DNA of 64,000 nucleotides from Actinomycetota bacterium (GCA_947445525.1 CANFDS010000005.1:1-64000), one strand, 5' to 3'; positions 1-10,086 are shown, numbered from the stretch's first letter. Numbers and translations are program-made. Notes: generated by a model not told the origin, from the sequence alone.

Positions 1-2
1 AC

Positions 3-251
3 GGCAGCCCCGAGCACTTCTTCGAGACTGCCAAGGCGCATCTCGACCGGCTCCGCAACGACGGTGACGATGTGCCGCGGATGATGTCGATCGGCCTGCA
101 CCCGCGGATCACCGGCAACCCCGCCCGGGCCGACGCGCTCGCGCGCTTCATCGAGTATGGCCAGTCGCTCGGCGATGTGTGGTTTGCCCGCCGTATCGAC
201 ATCGCCACGACCTTCATCGAGCAGCAGCCCGCCGCGAAGTGGCTCGGCTGA
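3..251 (+). CDS. Polysaccharide deacetylase / allantoinase (PuuE-like) family protein, C-terminal fragment truncated by the window edge
   Basis: Frame ...GSPEHFFETAKAHLDRLRNDGDDVPRMMSIGLHPRITGNPARADALARFIEYGQSLGDVWFARRIDIATTFIEQQPAAKWLG*; resembles the end of deacetylase-fold allantoinases. Confidence 0.7.
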   Translation, partial: GSPEHFFETAKAHLDRLRNDGDDVPRMMSIGLHPRITGNPARADALARFIEYGQSLGDVWFARRIDIATTFIEQQPAAKWLG

Positions 252-277
252 GCCCGTAGTCAGCGGCGGGGGCGCGG

Positions 278-581
278 CTACTCGGGGACGGCGTCGTGAT
301 ACTTAACGGCGAACGGCCCGGAGCAGGTGACGATCATCGTGAAGACCGTCTCCGTGCGCGCCGCCGGGTGAACGTCGTTAGCGGGGAAGCAGAAGTAGGC
401 GGGCGCCTGGTAGCGCGTCTCGCCAAAGACCACCTCACCCTCGAGCAGGATGTCCTCCTGCACGTTGGGGTGCAACTCCGGCTGAGGCGTGCACCAGCCC
501 GGCGGCGCCGACGGCCAGCGCGCCGCCATCGGAGTCCAGGGGGATCGCGTCGAACTCGGCGGACAGCGGTTGGTGTGGCAT
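278..581 (-). pseudogene. Cupin-like protein, apparently frameshifted at a C5 run
   Basis: ATG at 581 opens MPHQPLSAEFDAIP in one frame; the rest (WTPMAARWPSAPPGW...ILLEGEVVFGETRYQAPAYFCFPANDVHPAART...) is in another frame after the GGGGG/CCCCC run near 539-543. Confidence 0.55.
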
Positions 582-715
582 GGACGTCAGCTTGCAAGGT
601 CGGAGCTGAGAAGGTCACCGTTGCCGGGTGCGGAGGTAGCCGGACGTCCGTCGCTTCCGCAGCGAATGCGCCGGGCGTCGCCAGGCCGGGATTCCGCGCT
701 GCGCCCGTCAGCCGT

Positions 716-1834
716 TCAACGAACGAATCTCTGCACGTCGCGAATCACGGCGGCGGCGCCTTCCGCGAGGTCGCGCGTGATCTCGGCCGACGACCGGAGC
801 CCGCTGAGCATCCCGGCGATCTGCCCGCCGGGGTTCTGGATCAGCTCGTAGCGGCCGGCTACCTCTGCGGCGTGGTTGAAGTCGTCCATGATCACGGTCT
901 GGTGCGGCATCTCGAGCGGCACCAGGCCGGAGTCCGTCCAGGCCTTGGCGACCTCGTTGTAGTAAATCCGCGACGGCTTACCGGTGTACGAGGTGCCGGC
1001 GATCATGTCGCGGGCCTTCGCCCCGTCGAGCTGGTCGCGCATCGGCTGGTGAAGGTTCGCCTCGTGCGAGAAGAGGTAGGCCGTACCGCACCAGACGCCC
1101 TGCGCGCCGAGCGCGAGCGCCGCTGCGACGCCACGCCCGTCGGCGATGCCGCCGGCGGCGACGACCGGGATCGGCGACACCTGGTCGACGATCTGGGGCA
1201 CGAGCGCCAGCGTGGCGATCGTGCCGGTGTGGCCGCCCGCCTCGGTGCCTTGCGCGACGACGACGTCGACGCCCGCGGCGACCTGACGGCGCGCGTTGCC
1301 CGGCGAGCCGGACATGCCCATCACGATGATCCCCTGCTCGTGTGCCGGCGGCACGATCCAGGCCGGGTCGCCGAGCGCGGCGACGAACACGGGCACCTTC
1401 TCCTCGATCACGACCGCGGCCTGCTCGCGCATCAGCGTCGGACTGATCGCCCACTCGTTGGGATGGTGGTTCTCCGGGTCGAGGCCGAAGCGCTCGTAGA
1501 GCGACATGACAAGGACCCAGTGCTGCGGGTGGCGCTGCTGAACCTGCCGCCGCACCTCCTCCCGCGGCACGTCGGCGTCGGCGAGGCTCGCCGGGATCAG
1601 CAGGTCGACGCCGAACGGCTTCGACGTGAGCGCGCGAATCGCCCGCACCTCGGCGCGCAGCTGGTCGGCCGAGAGGCCGGCGCCACCGAGGCAGCCGAGC
1701 CCGCCCGCCTCGGAGACGGCGGCGACCATCGCGGCCGAGGTGGTTGAGCCGAGCCCGCGGCCCATGCCCGCCTGCAGGATCGGAATCTCGATACCGAGGA
1801 GGTCACAGAGGGGGGTGCGCAGGGACGAAGGCAT
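716..1834 (-). CDS. Nitronate monooxygenase (2-nitropropane dioxygenase family)
   Basis: MPSSLRTPLCDLLGIEIPILQAGMGRGLGSTTSAAMVAAVSEAGGLG...; typical NPD-family TIM barrel with VVAAGGIADGRGVAAALALGAQGVWCGTAYL. Confidence 0.9.
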   Translation of the reverse strand: MPSSLRTPLCDLLGIEIPILQAGMGRGLGSTTSAAMVAAVSEAGGLGCLGGAGLSADQLRAEVRAIRALTSKPFGVDLLIPASLADADVPREEVRRQVQQRHPQHWVLVMSLYERFGLDPENHHPNEWAISPTLMREQAAVVIEEKVPVFVAALGDPAWIVPPAHEQGIIVMGMSGSPGNARRQVAAGVDVVVAQGTEAGGHTGTIATLALVPQIVDQVSPIPVVAAGGIADGRGVAAALALGAQGVWCGTAYLFSHEANLHQPMRDQLDGAKARDMIAGTSYTGKPSRIYYNEVAKAWTDSGLVPLEMPHQTVIMDDFNHAAEVAGRYELIQNPGGQIAGMLSGLRSSAEITRDLAEGAAAVIRDVQRFVR

Positions 1835-1866
1835 TCGGGGTTCCTCTCGGGTCGTGTTGCAGTGGG

Positions 1867-2244
1867 TCAGGAGGCGGGCAGCTGGATGACTGCGCGCCGG
1901 TGCGTGCCCTCGCCGATCAGCGTCTCGCCGCAGTGGCACTCGACGGCGAAGGTCAGCTTGCGCCCGTTCGTCTCGAGCAGGGTTCCGGTCGCGACGACGG
2001 CCTGGCCGAAGTGGGCGGGCGCCTTGTGAAAGACGTGCACCTCGAAGCCGACCGAGGTCTGGCCTGCGGGTAGCGCTGCGCGAATGGCTTCGTGGCAGGC
2101 GAGCTCCATCAGCGAGATCATCGAGGGTGTGGAGAGGACGCCGGGGCCGGGCAGGTGAGCTGGCGTCATCGTCGGGTCGACGACCTGTTCGAGACTGGCC
2201 GTGGCGCCGGGCTGCGGCGGAGTGGGTGTGTCCGGGCTGCTCAT
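1867..2244 (-). CDS. Thioesterase (fluoroacetyl-CoA-thioesterase-like hotdog fold)
   Basis: TPSMISLMELACHEAI...GFEVHVFHKAPAHFGQAVVATGTLLETNGRKLTFAVECHCGETLIGEGTHRRAVI. Confidence 0.75.
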   Translation of the reverse strand: MSSPDTPTPPQPGATASLEQVVDPTMTPAHLPGPGVLSTPSMISLMELACHEAIRAALPAGQTSVGFEVHVFHKAPAHFGQAVVATGTLLETNGRKLTFAVECHCGETLIGEGTHRRAVIQLPAS

Positions 2245-2484
2245 CGTGATGCGTAGCCTAGTCCAGCGCCGTCGGCCACACAGGCTGTCGGCGCCAGTTG
2301 TACGCAGCACGCGGGCCACCAGAGCTGTTTGGTCTTCGGCCTCCACCGTGGCCCTGATGTGGGCGGCCATCCCCGCGAGCCGGCTTGCGGATGCGGCCCC
2401 TGCAGCACGCTTACCCGTCTCGGGGCAACGGGTCAAGGCGGTGCCACGGCAGGGCTGCCGACGCGCAGCGCCTGCGCGCGCCCC

Positions 2485-2490
2485 TACGCT
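2485..2490 (+). promoter_or_regulatory. Putative leaderless -10 box (TACGCT) for thrC
   Basis: TACGCT-N6-GTG. Confidence 0.55.
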
Positions 2491-2496
2491 TCCCTG

Positions 2497-3609
2497 GTGC
2501 ACGCAATCTGCTCACTCTGCGCCACGCCCGTGATCCTCGGCGCCCACGTGTGCCGCTGCGGCTGTGGCGGGCCGGTCGACCTCGTCGAGCCGCCGCTCAG
2601 CGGATCGCCCGACACCGACGCGCAGGGTCTCTGGCGCTACCTCCGGTGGCTGCCGGTGCGCGAGCCGGTCTCGCTCGGCGAGCCGACGACGCCGCTGGCA
2701 GCCCTCGACTGGGGCGACCTTGATGTCGTCGCCAAGCTCGAGGGCGCGCTGCCGACAGGCTCGTTCAAGGACCGGGGCGCCGCCGTCATGGTGGCCGGGC
2801 TGCACGAGCACGGCTCGACGGGCGGCGTTGTCGACTCGTCGGGCAACGCCGGGGCATCGATCGCCGCCTACTGCGCGCGCGTCGGCCTGGAGTGCGAGGT
2901 GATGGCGCCCGCTCACGCTTCGCCTGGCAAGCTCACCCAGATCGCCGCCTACGGCGCCCGCCTGGTCGCAGTCGACGGCCCCCGCTCGGCCTCCACCGAG
3001 GCAGCTCTCGCCCGTGCGGCCGAGGGTCTCTCGTACATGTCGCACATGTGGCACCCGCTGTTCCTGGCCGGCACCGAGACGTTTGCGTTCGAGCTGGCCG
3101 ATCAGCTCGACGGCCGGATGCCGGACTGGGTCGTCATCCCCAGCGCAGCGGGCACGCTGCTGCTGGGGGCGCACCGCGGCTTCGTGCGCCTGGCGGCAGC
3201 AGGCCGCATCGATCGCGTGCCCCGCCTGCTCGCCGTGCAGTCGGCGGCGGCGACGCCGCTCGCCACCGCCTGGGCAGCCGGCGCCGATGAGCCTGCGGTC
3301 GTCGAGACGCGCCAGGGGCCGGCCGAGGGGCTGCTGACGGCGCGGCCGCCGCGCGGCCGCCAGGTGCTCGCCGCCGTGCGCGCGACCGGCGGCGCAGTCG
3401 TCGCCGTCCCCGACGACGAGCTGTGGGCCGGCCACCGCCGGGCCGCCCGGCAGGGCGTCTACTGCGAACCGACGTCGGCGGTCGCGCTGGGAGCGCTCAG
3501 CGTGGCACGTGTCAGGGGCCTGCTCTGCCCGGGCGAGCGCGTGGTCTGCGCCCTCACCGGCGCCGGCCTCAAGTCCACCGACGCGATCGGGGCCGCGCTC
3601 GCGGGCTGA
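2497..3609 (+). CDS. thrC: Threonine synthase (PLP-dependent, N-terminal Cys-rich ribbon)
   Basis: Zn-ribbon-like CSLC...CRCGCG then LPTGSFKDRGAAV PLP-Lys motif and SSGNAGASIAAYCARVG; GTG start set by TACGCT 6 nt upstream. Confidence 0.85.
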   Translation: MHAICSLCATPVILGAHVCRCGCGGPVDLVEPPLSGSPDTDAQGLWRYLRWLPVREPVSLGEPTTPLAALDWGDLDVVAKLEGALPTGSFKDRGAAVMVAGLHEHGSTGGVVDSSGNAGASIAAYCARVGLECEVMAPAHASPGKLTQIAAYGARLVAVDGPRSASTEAALARAAEGLSYMSHMWHPLFLAGTETFAFELADQLDGRMPDWVVIPSAAGTLLLGAHRGFVRLAAAGRIDRVPRLLAVQSAAATPLATAWAAGADEPAVVETRQGPAEGLLTARPPRGRQVLAAVRATGGAVVAVPDDELWAGHRRAARQGVYCEPTSAVALGALSVARVRGLLCPGERVVCALTGAGLKSTDAIGAALAG

Positions 3610-3681
3610 GCCACCTGGCGGCCGCCCCGGCAGGATGGCTCGCCTGCTCTCCCGGGCCGCCGACGGCGCCGCACCGCGGTG

Positions 3682-3687
3682 TACCTT
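3682..3687 (+). promoter_or_regulatory. Putative leaderless -10 box (TACCTT) for metX
   Basis: TACCTT-N7-ATG. Confidence 0.55.
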
Positions 3688-3694
3688 CTCAACC

Positions 3695-4951
3695 ATGCCT
3701 GCGCGCGCACACGACGAGTCGGGCTCCGTCGGCGTCGTCGATACCCGCCACCACGACCTGTCGGCACCGCTCGAGCTCGAGGCCGGCGCCTCCCTGCCGG
3801 AGGTGCGCATCGCCTACGAGACATACGGCACGCTCGCGCCCGACCGCGGCAATGTCGTGCTGGTCTGTCACGCACTCTCCGGCGACGCCCACGCGGCGGG
3901 CTGGAGCGCCGATGCCGACGCGCCGACGGCGCTCGACGGCTTCAAGGCCGACGACCGCGGCGTCAAGCCGCGCTCCGGACTCGGCTGGTGGGACGGTATG
4001 ATCGGCCCGGGCAAGGCCTTCGACACCGACCGCTACTTCGTCGTCTCGACGAACCTGATCGGCGGCTGTCGCGGCTCGACCGGCCCGTCGTCCACGAGCC
4101 CGGCGACTGGCCGCCCCTACGGCGGCGACTTCCCGGTCGTCACCGTCGCCGACATGGTGCGCGCCCAGCGCCGCTTCCTGCAGGAGGCGCTGGGCATCGA
4201 GCGGCTGCTGGCCGTCGCGGGCGGCTCGCTCGGCGGCATGCAGGGCCTGGAGTGGGCAGTGACCCATCCGGAGGCCGTCCGTGGCGTCGTCGGCATCGCC
4301 ACCACTGCGGCGCTGGGGGCCCAGGGCGTCGCGCTCAACGCCGTCGCCCGTAACGCGATCATGAGCGACCCGGACTGGCAGGGCGGCCACTTCTACGGCA
4401 CGGGCCGCCTGCCGCGCGCGGGTATCGCCGTCGCCCGTCAGCTCGGCCACATCACCTACCTGTCGGGGCCGGCGATGGAGGAGAAGTTCGGCCGCCGCCT
4501 CCAGGAGCGCGAGGACTACTCCTACACCGTCGACGGCGCCGACTTCGAGGTTGAGAGCTATCTCCGCCATCAGGGCCGGGCCTTCGCCGACCGCTTCGAC
4601 GCCAACACCTATCTCACGATCTCGCGCGCGCTGACGTACTTCGACCTGGCGCGAGCGCACGGCGAGGGGTCGCTCGAGCGTGCCGTCGCAAAGCTACGGG
4701 CGGCGGTGTTGCTCGTCTCGTTCTCCTCTGACTGGCTCTATCCGCCACGTGACGCGTACCGGCTCGAAGCGGCACTACGCGCCGGGGGCAGGGATGTGGA
4801 GCACCACGAGCTGGACACGACCTACGGGCACGACTCGTTCCTGCTCGAGGAGGCACGCCAGACCCCGATGGTGCGCGACTTCCTGGCGCGCATCGCTGCG
4901 GCGCCGGTCCCGGCGCCCGATCCGGCCGCGGCCCGGGCCGGCGGGAGCTGA
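3695..4951 (+). CDS. metX: Homoserine O-acetyltransferase
   Basis: RIAYETYGTLAPDRGNVVLVCHALSGDAHAAG; GGSLGGMQGLEWAVTHPE nucleophile motif; YGHDSFLLE. Confidence 0.95.
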   Translation: MPARAHDESGSVGVVDTRHHDLSAPLELEAGASLPEVRIAYETYGTLAPDRGNVVLVCHALSGDAHAAGWSADADAPTALDGFKADDRGVKPRSGLGWWDGMIGPGKAFDTDRYFVVSTNLIGGCRGSTGPSSTSPATGRPYGGDFPVVTVADMVRAQRRFLQEALGIERLLAVAGGSLGGMQGLEWAVTHPEAVRGVVGIATTAALGAQGVALNAVARNAIMSDPDWQGGHFYGTGRLPRAGIAVARQLGHITYLSGPAMEEKFGRRLQEREDYSYTVDGADFEVESYLRHQGRAFADRFDANTYLTISRALTYFDLARAHGEGSLERAVAKLRAAVLLVSFSSDWLYPPRDAYRLEAALRAGGRDVEHHELDTTYGHDSFLLEEARQTPMVRDFLARIAAAPVPAPDPAAARAGGS

Positions 4952-4958
4952 GCGCCCG

Positions 4959-6278
4959 ATGGCCGCCGAGCACGAGTTCGGCTTCGGCACGCGCGCCCTC
5001 CACGCGGGGCAGCGGCCCGACCCGACGACGGGCGCCCGCGCCGTGCCGATCTACCAGACCACCAGCTACGTCTTCGAGGACGCCGACTCCGCAGCGGCGT
5101 ACTTCAACCTCCAGGAGTACGGCAACACGTACTCGCGCATCATGAACCCGACCGTGGCGGTGCTCGAGGAGCGGGTGGCGAGCCTCGAGGGCGGGGTGGG
5201 GGCGGTGGCCTTCGCGAGCGGCCTCGCCGCGCAGGCGGCGGCGCTGTTCACGCTGCTCGTGCCCGGTGACCACATCGTCGCCTCGGCGTCGCTCTACGGC
5301 GGCACGACGACGCAGCTCAAGCACCTTGCGCGCAAGCTCGCCTTCGAGCTGACCTTCGTCGACCCCGATGACACCGAGGCCTGGCGGCGGGCCCTACGCC
5401 CCGAGACGAAGGCGCTCTTCGCCGAGACGATCGGCAATCCCGGCGGCAACGTCCTCGACATCGAGGCGGTGGCGGCGGTGGCCGCCCAGGCCGGCGCCCC
5501 GCTCGTGGTCGACAACACGTTCGCCACGCCGTACCTGTGCCGGCCGTTCGAGCACGGTGCCGAGATCGTCGTCCACTCGGCGACCAAGTTCCTGGGCGGC
5601 CACGGCACCTCGATCGGCGGCGTCGTCGTCGACTCGGGCCGCTTCGACTGGTCGAACGGCCGCTACCCCGTCGTCGCCGATCCCTCGCCGGCCTACCACG
5701 GCCTGGCGTTCCACGAGACCTTCGGCGTTTACGGCTACCTGATGAAGCTGCGCGCGGAGACGCTGCGCGACCTGGGCGCCGCGATGAGCCCGTTCAACGC
5801 CTTCCTCTTCCTGCAGGGCATCGAGACGCTGCCGCTGCGCATGGAGCGGCACGTCACGAACGCCACCACCGTCGCGGGCTGGCTGCAGGCCCGGCCCGGC
5901 GTCGAGCGTGTCCGCTACGCCGGGCTCACCGACAGCGCCTACGCGCCGCTCGTCGCCCGCTACCTGCCGCGCGGCGCCGGCGCGATCTTCTCGTTCGACA
6001 TCGCGGGCGGCCGTCCGGCCGCGGTCGCCCTCGTCGAGGCGCTCGAGCTGTTCTCACACCTCGCCAACGTCGGCGACGCGAAGAGCCTTGTCATCCACCC
6101 GGCGTCGACCACGCACCGCCAGCTCAGCGACGCCGAGCTGGCGGCCGCCGGCATCGGGCCGGGCACCATCCGCCTCTCGATCGGCCTGGAGGATGCCGCC
6201 GACCTGTTGTGGGATCTCGAGCAGGGGCTGGCTGCAGCCGCCACAGCCGCCGCAACCGCCGCCGGGACGGCCCCGTGA
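4959..6278 (+). CDS. O-acetylhomoserine aminocarboxypropyltransferase / Cys-Met metabolism PLP enzyme
   Basis: FGTRALHAGQRPDPTTGARAVPIYQTTSYVFEDAD...HSATKFLGGHGTSIGGVVVDSG; directly follows metX. Confidence 0.92.
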   Translation: MAAEHEFGFGTRALHAGQRPDPTTGARAVPIYQTTSYVFEDADSAAAYFNLQEYGNTYSRIMNPTVAVLEERVASLEGGVGAVAFASGLAAQAAALFTLLVPGDHIVASASLYGGTTTQLKHLARKLAFELTFVDPDDTEAWRRALRPETKALFAETIGNPGGNVLDIEAVAAVAAQAGAPLVVDNTFATPYLCRPFEHGAEIVVHSATKFLGGHGTSIGGVVVDSGRFDWSNGRYPVVADPSPAYHGLAFHETFGVYGYLMKLRAETLRDLGAAMSPFNAFLFLQGIETLPLRMERHVTNATTVAGWLQARPGVERVRYAGLTDSAYAPLVARYLPRGAGAIFSFDIAGGRPAAVALVEALELFSHLANVGDAKSLVIHPASTTHRQLSDAELAAAGIGPGTIRLSIGLEDAADLLWDLEQGLAAAATAAATAAGTAP

Positions 6279-6775
6279 CCGCCCCCGGCTCGCTCCCGGT
6301 GCCGGCCGAGTACCAGAGCCCGGAGGTCATCCGGGGCCTGCTCCTGTCCGCGCGGACGGTCGCCGTCGTCGGCCTCTCGGGCAACCCGCTGCGGCCGAGC
6401 CACTTCGTCGGCTTCTACCTGCAGCGCCACGGCTACACCGTCGTGCCGGTCAACCCGCGCGAGTCGGAGGTGCTCGGTGCGCCGTCGTACCCGTCGCTGC
6501 TGGAGGTGCCCGTGCCTATCGACGTCGTCTGCGTGTTCCGAGCAGCCGAGGCGGTGCCGGAGATCGCCCGCGAGGCCGTCGCGGTGGGAGCGAAAGCGGT
6601 CTGGTGCCAGTACGGCGTCGTCAGCGAGGAGGGCGCGGCGATTGCACGGGACGCCGGCCTCGCCCTTGTTGTCGATCGCTGCATGAAGGTCGAGCATGCC
6701 CGCTACCTGGGCCGGATGCACTGGCTAGGCTTCAACACGGGACGGGTAACGTCGAGAAGGACGGGAGCAGGTTGA
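6275..6775 (+). CDS. CoA-binding protein (YccU-like)
   Basis: TVAVVGLSGNPLRPSHFVGFYLQRHGYTVVPVNPRESEVLG...MKVEHARYLG; GTGA overlap with preceding gene. Confidence 0.88.
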   Translation: MTAPGSLPVPAEYQSPEVIRGLLLSARTVAVVGLSGNPLRPSHFVGFYLQRHGYTVVPVNPRESEVLGAPSYPSLLEVPVPIDVVCVFRAAEAVPEIAREAVAVGAKAVWCQYGVVSEEGAAIARDAGLALVVDRCMKVEHARYLGRMHWLGFNTGRVTSRRTGAG

Positions 6776-7929
6776 TGACGGAAGTTGTGATCACAGGTGG
6801 GGCACGGACGGCGATCGGCCGCTTCCAGGGCGGATTCAAGGACGTTCCCGCCTACCGGCTCGGCGCCGCGGCGATCGAGGCTGCCCTCGAGCGCGCAGGC
6901 GTCGACAAGGCCGAGGTCGAGTCGGTCGTGATGGGCTGCGTTGCCGAGGTCGGGCCGGACGCGTACAACGCGCGCCGCTGCGCCATCGAGGCGGGCATCC
7001 CGGTGTCGGTGCCGGCATACAACGTCAACCGCCTCTGCTCGAGCGGCCTGCAGGCGATCTGGAGCGGCGTCAAGGACATCCAGGTGGGCGACGCGCAGAT
7101 CGTCGTCGCCGGCGGCGACGAGAACATGACGCAGCAGCCCTTTTTCGACTACTCCGCCCGCAACGGCTCGCCCCTCGGCGACCGCAAGCTCGTCGACGGC
7201 ACCCTCTCGCTGGTCACCGACCCGTGGGGCAACTACGCGATGGGCGAGACCGCCGAGCGCGTCGCCGACCGGTTCGGCATCACCCGCGAGCGGCAGGATC
7301 GCTTCGCCCTGCTCAGCCAGGAGCGGGCCGCGGCCGCCATCGCGGGCGGCAAGTTCGCGGCCCAGCTCGTCACCGTCGGCGGCATCGAGGCCGACGAGCA
7401 CCCGCGCGCGACGACGCTCGAGAAGCTCGCCTCGCTCAAGACCGTCTTCCGCAAGGAGGGCACCGTCACCGCCGGCAACGCGTCCGGCATCAACGACGGC
7501 GGCGCCGCCGTCGTGCTCGAGTCGGCTGCGAGCGCCGAGCAGGCGGGCCGCCGGCCGCTCGCCCGCTTCGTCGGCGCGACGGTCACCGCGCTCGAGCCCG
7601 AGATCATGGGCTTCGCGCCCGCCTCGGCGGTGCGCAAGCTGATGGCGAAGCTCAACCTCTCGCTCGACGACATGGACGTGATCGAGCTGAACGAGGCGTT
7701 CGCCGCCCAGGTGCTCGCCGTGCTCGACGACCTCGGCATCGTCGAGGACGACCCGCGCGTCAACCCGGAGGGCGGCGCGATCGCGCTCGGCCACCCGATC
7801 GGCGCGACCGGCGCGCTGCTGACGGTGAAGGCGATCGACCAGCTGCACCGCAATGGCGGCCGCTACGGCCTCGTCACCATGTGCATCGGTGGCGGCCAGG
7901 GCATGGCGGCGGTCTTCGAGAAGGTATGA
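6775..7929 (+). CDS. Acetyl-CoA acetyltransferase (thiolase)
   Basis: MTEVVITGGARTAIGRFQGGFKD...NVNRLCSSGLQAI...GGAIALGHPIGATGALL...CIGGGQGMAAVFE. Confidence 0.95.
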   Translation: MTEVVITGGARTAIGRFQGGFKDVPAYRLGAAAIEAALERAGVDKAEVESVVMGCVAEVGPDAYNARRCAIEAGIPVSVPAYNVNRLCSSGLQAIWSGVKDIQVGDAQIVVAGGDENMTQQPFFDYSARNGSPLGDRKLVDGTLSLVTDPWGNYAMGETAERVADRFGITRERQDRFALLSQERAAAAIAGGKFAAQLVTVGGIEADEHPRATTLEKLASLKTVFRKEGTVTAGNASGINDGGAAVVLESAASAEQAGRRPLARFVGATVTALEPEIMGFAPASAVRKLMAKLNLSLDDMDVIELNEAFAAQVLAVLDDLGIVEDDPRVNPEGGAIALGHPIGATGALLTVKAIDQLHRNGGRYGLVTMCIGGGQGMAAVFEKV

Positions 7930-7998
7930 CCACCTGCCGTCGGTTCTGCGACGAGGAGCCTCACGCTGCCTAGGGATCAGTACGGTCGGCGTATCCGG

Positions 7999-8124
7999 AT
8001 GAGCACGGTGACCCCGGCGCGGAGGGCGCTCTCTCCCCACCGTGCGCGTCAGCTCAGGCTGGTGGCCCTCGTGGCCGCGGCGGTCGCGATCGGCCTCGCC
8101 GTCATCGCGGCAACCGTCAAGTAG
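7999..8124 (+). CDS. Small single-TM protein (41 aa)
   Basis: MSTVTPARRALSPHRARQLRLVALVAAAVAIGLAVIAATVK; convergent 8-bp overlap with the next gene. Confidence 0.45.
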   Translation: MSTVTPARRALSPHRARQLRLVALVAAAVAIGLAVIAATVK

Positions 8125-9058
8125 AAGAGGGAGCGGCCGCGGCGCGCAGCCGCGGCAGCACCTCGGCGGCGAACGCCTCGAGCTCGGGCTCGGGCGGCTG
8201 GCGTTCGTCGCGGACGAGGCTCAACACGAGGTGCGTGCAGCCGGCCGCCCGGTAGGCGAGCAGCTGCTCGACGCAGGCGTCGGCGTCACCGGCGACGACG
8301 TACTTGCCGGAGAGGTCGGTGAGGTAGCGCGGCTCGCTGTAGCGCCACGCGAGGTGCTCGTCGCCGCGGCGCACCGCCGCGGCGTGGTCGGCCCCGTACG
8401 ACACGTAGACGTAGGCGCCGAAGGCGAAGTCGGGCATGAGGATGCGCCGCGCCGCACGCGCCTGTGCGCGCACCTCCTCGTAGGCCCGGCCGCAGCGCTC
8501 CGCGGTGTACATGTACGGCAGGAACCCGTCGCCCCGCAGCGCAGCCCGCCGCACCGACGGCTGCTTGCGCCCGGCCACCCACAGCGGCGGGCCGCCGGGC
8601 CGCACCGGCAACGGGTTCAGCCAGACGTCGTCGAGCGGGTAGAGGTCGCCGGGCCACGAGAAGCGGGCGCCCGAGAAGTAGAGCCGGACGATGTCGATGA
8701 CCTCGTCGGTGCGGCGCCCCAGCAGCTCGTTGGGGACGCCGGCGGCCGGCAGCTCACGCGGGTTGTCGCCGCCGGTGCCGAGCGCGAGCACCGCGCGCCC
8801 GCCCGAGATCCGGTCGACCCCGGCAAACTCCTTGGCCAGCAGCGAGGGGTGGCGCAGCGGCGCGATCGCGGCGGCCACGCCCACGGCGATGCGCTCGGTG
8901 GCACACGCCATCGCCGTCGTCATCGACACCGCGTCCCACACTGGCCGGCTGTGCAGCAGGTGCTCGCCGCAGAAGAGGCCGTCGTAGCCGAGCTGCTCGA
9001 CCAGCCCGAACGTGGGGAGGCCCCAGAACTCGTGCCCGGACGTGATGCCGACGAACAT
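8117..9058 (-). CDS. LLM-class F420-dependent oxidoreductase
   Basis: MFVGITSGHEFWGLPTFGLVEQLGYDGLFCGEHLL...RIAVGVAAAIAPLRHPSLLAKEFAGVDRISGGRAVLALGTGG. Confidence 0.88.
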   Translation of the reverse strand: MFVGITSGHEFWGLPTFGLVEQLGYDGLFCGEHLLHSRPVWDAVSMTTAMACATERIAVGVAAAIAPLRHPSLLAKEFAGVDRISGGRAVLALGTGGDNPRELPAAGVPNELLGRRTDEVIDIVRLYFSGARFSWPGDLYPLDDVWLNPLPVRPGGPPLWVAGRKQPSVRRAALRGDGFLPYMYTAERCGRAYEEVRAQARAARRILMPDFAFGAYVYVSYGADHAAAVRRGDEHLAWRYSEPRYLTDLSGKYVVAGDADACVEQLLAYRAAGCTHLVLSLVRDERQPPEPELEAFAAEVLPRLRAAAAPSST

Positions 9059-10086
9059 CAGGCGGCGAACGCGCGAATCATCGCCTCGTGGTTCGCGAGG
9101 ATCGCGGCCGGCGGCAGCGCGAAGCTGGGGGAGTAGATCATCACGAAGTCGACGAGGCCGTCGTAGCGGCGCAGCTGGGCCCGCACGTCGGCAGGCGTTC
9201 CCGCCAGCGCGATCGCAGCGACCATCGCGTCGGTCACGCGCGCCACCGCGCCAGGGATGTCGCCCGCGAAGAACGCCTCGCGCACGGCGTGGTACTCGGC
9301 GAGGAACCCGTGCCGCGCCATCAGCGGCTCGAAGTAGGTGGTGACCGCCGCGTAGAAGGCGATCTGGTGGCGCGCGAGCTGGCGTGCGCGGTCGGCGTCG
9401 TCGTCCACCGCCGTGATCACGAGCACGCCGAGCTCGAGCTCGTCCAGGGTGCGGCCGGCCTTCGCGGCGCCCTCGGCGACCGCGGGCAGCAGCGTCTCGC
9501 GCAGGAACTCCGGCGAGTTGACCGCGTTGAAGTTGACGCCGTCGGCGATCTCGCCGGCCAGGCGGGCCATCCCCGGCAGCGAGCAGCCGATGTGGATCGG
9601 CGGCGGGTCGGCCAGCGGCCCGTTGAAGCGGAGGTAGTTGCGCACCTGGAACACCTCGCCCTCGAAGCTGACGGGCTGCAGCGCGCCGGCGGTCCAGAGC
9701 AACCGGATGCCCTGGATGTACTCCCGCATACGCCGTAGCGGCCGCTCGTACGAGATGCCGTGCCAGTCCTCGTTCCACGCCCTGGCGGTGGTGCCCAGGC
9801 CCAGCGTGAAGCGCCCACCCGACAGCTCTTGCAGGTCGGCGGCGGCCAGCTCCAGGTTCGGCAGCGTCCGCGTCCACTGCGCGACATCTGTGCCGATCCG
9901 GATCCGGCTCGTCGCGCACGCGACAGCAGCCAGCGGGATGAGCGAGTCGCGGAAGGCCTCGGCATGCCACACGCCGCCCAGGCCGACCTGCTCGGCCAGC
10001 TGCGAGAGGCGAACGATGTCGGCGATCGAGACCTGCTCGCCCGTGAAGTGGATGTCGACGCGTGGGGCGCCGCTGCGCGTGCTCAT
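9058..10086 (-). CDS. LLM-class F420-dependent oxidoreductase
   Basis: VRLSQLAEQVGLGGVWHAEAFRDSLIPLAAVACATSRIRIGTDVAQWTRTLPNLELAAADLQELSGGRFTLGLG. Confidence 0.88.
   Translation of the reverse strand: MSTRSGAPRVDIHFTGEQVSIADIVRLSQLAEQVGLGGVWHAEAFRDSLIPLAAVACATSRIRIGTDVAQWTRTLPNLELAAADLQELSGGRFTLGLGTTARAWNEDWHGISYERPLRRMREYIQGIRLLWTAGALQPVSFEGEVFQVRNYLRFNGPLADPPPIHIGCSLPGMARLAGEIADGVNFNAVNSPEFLRETLLPAVAEGAAKAGRTLDELELGVLVITAVDDDADRARQLARHQIAFYAAVTTYFEPLMARHGFLAEYHAVREAFFAGDIPGAVARVTDAMVAAIALAGTPADVRAQLRRYDGLVDFVMIYSPSFALPPAAILANHEAMIRAFAA

Noticed and set aside
296-1747. 483-aa plus-strand ORF
   Set aside because: Antisense to nitronate monooxygenase; Arg/Val-rich with no family resemblance.
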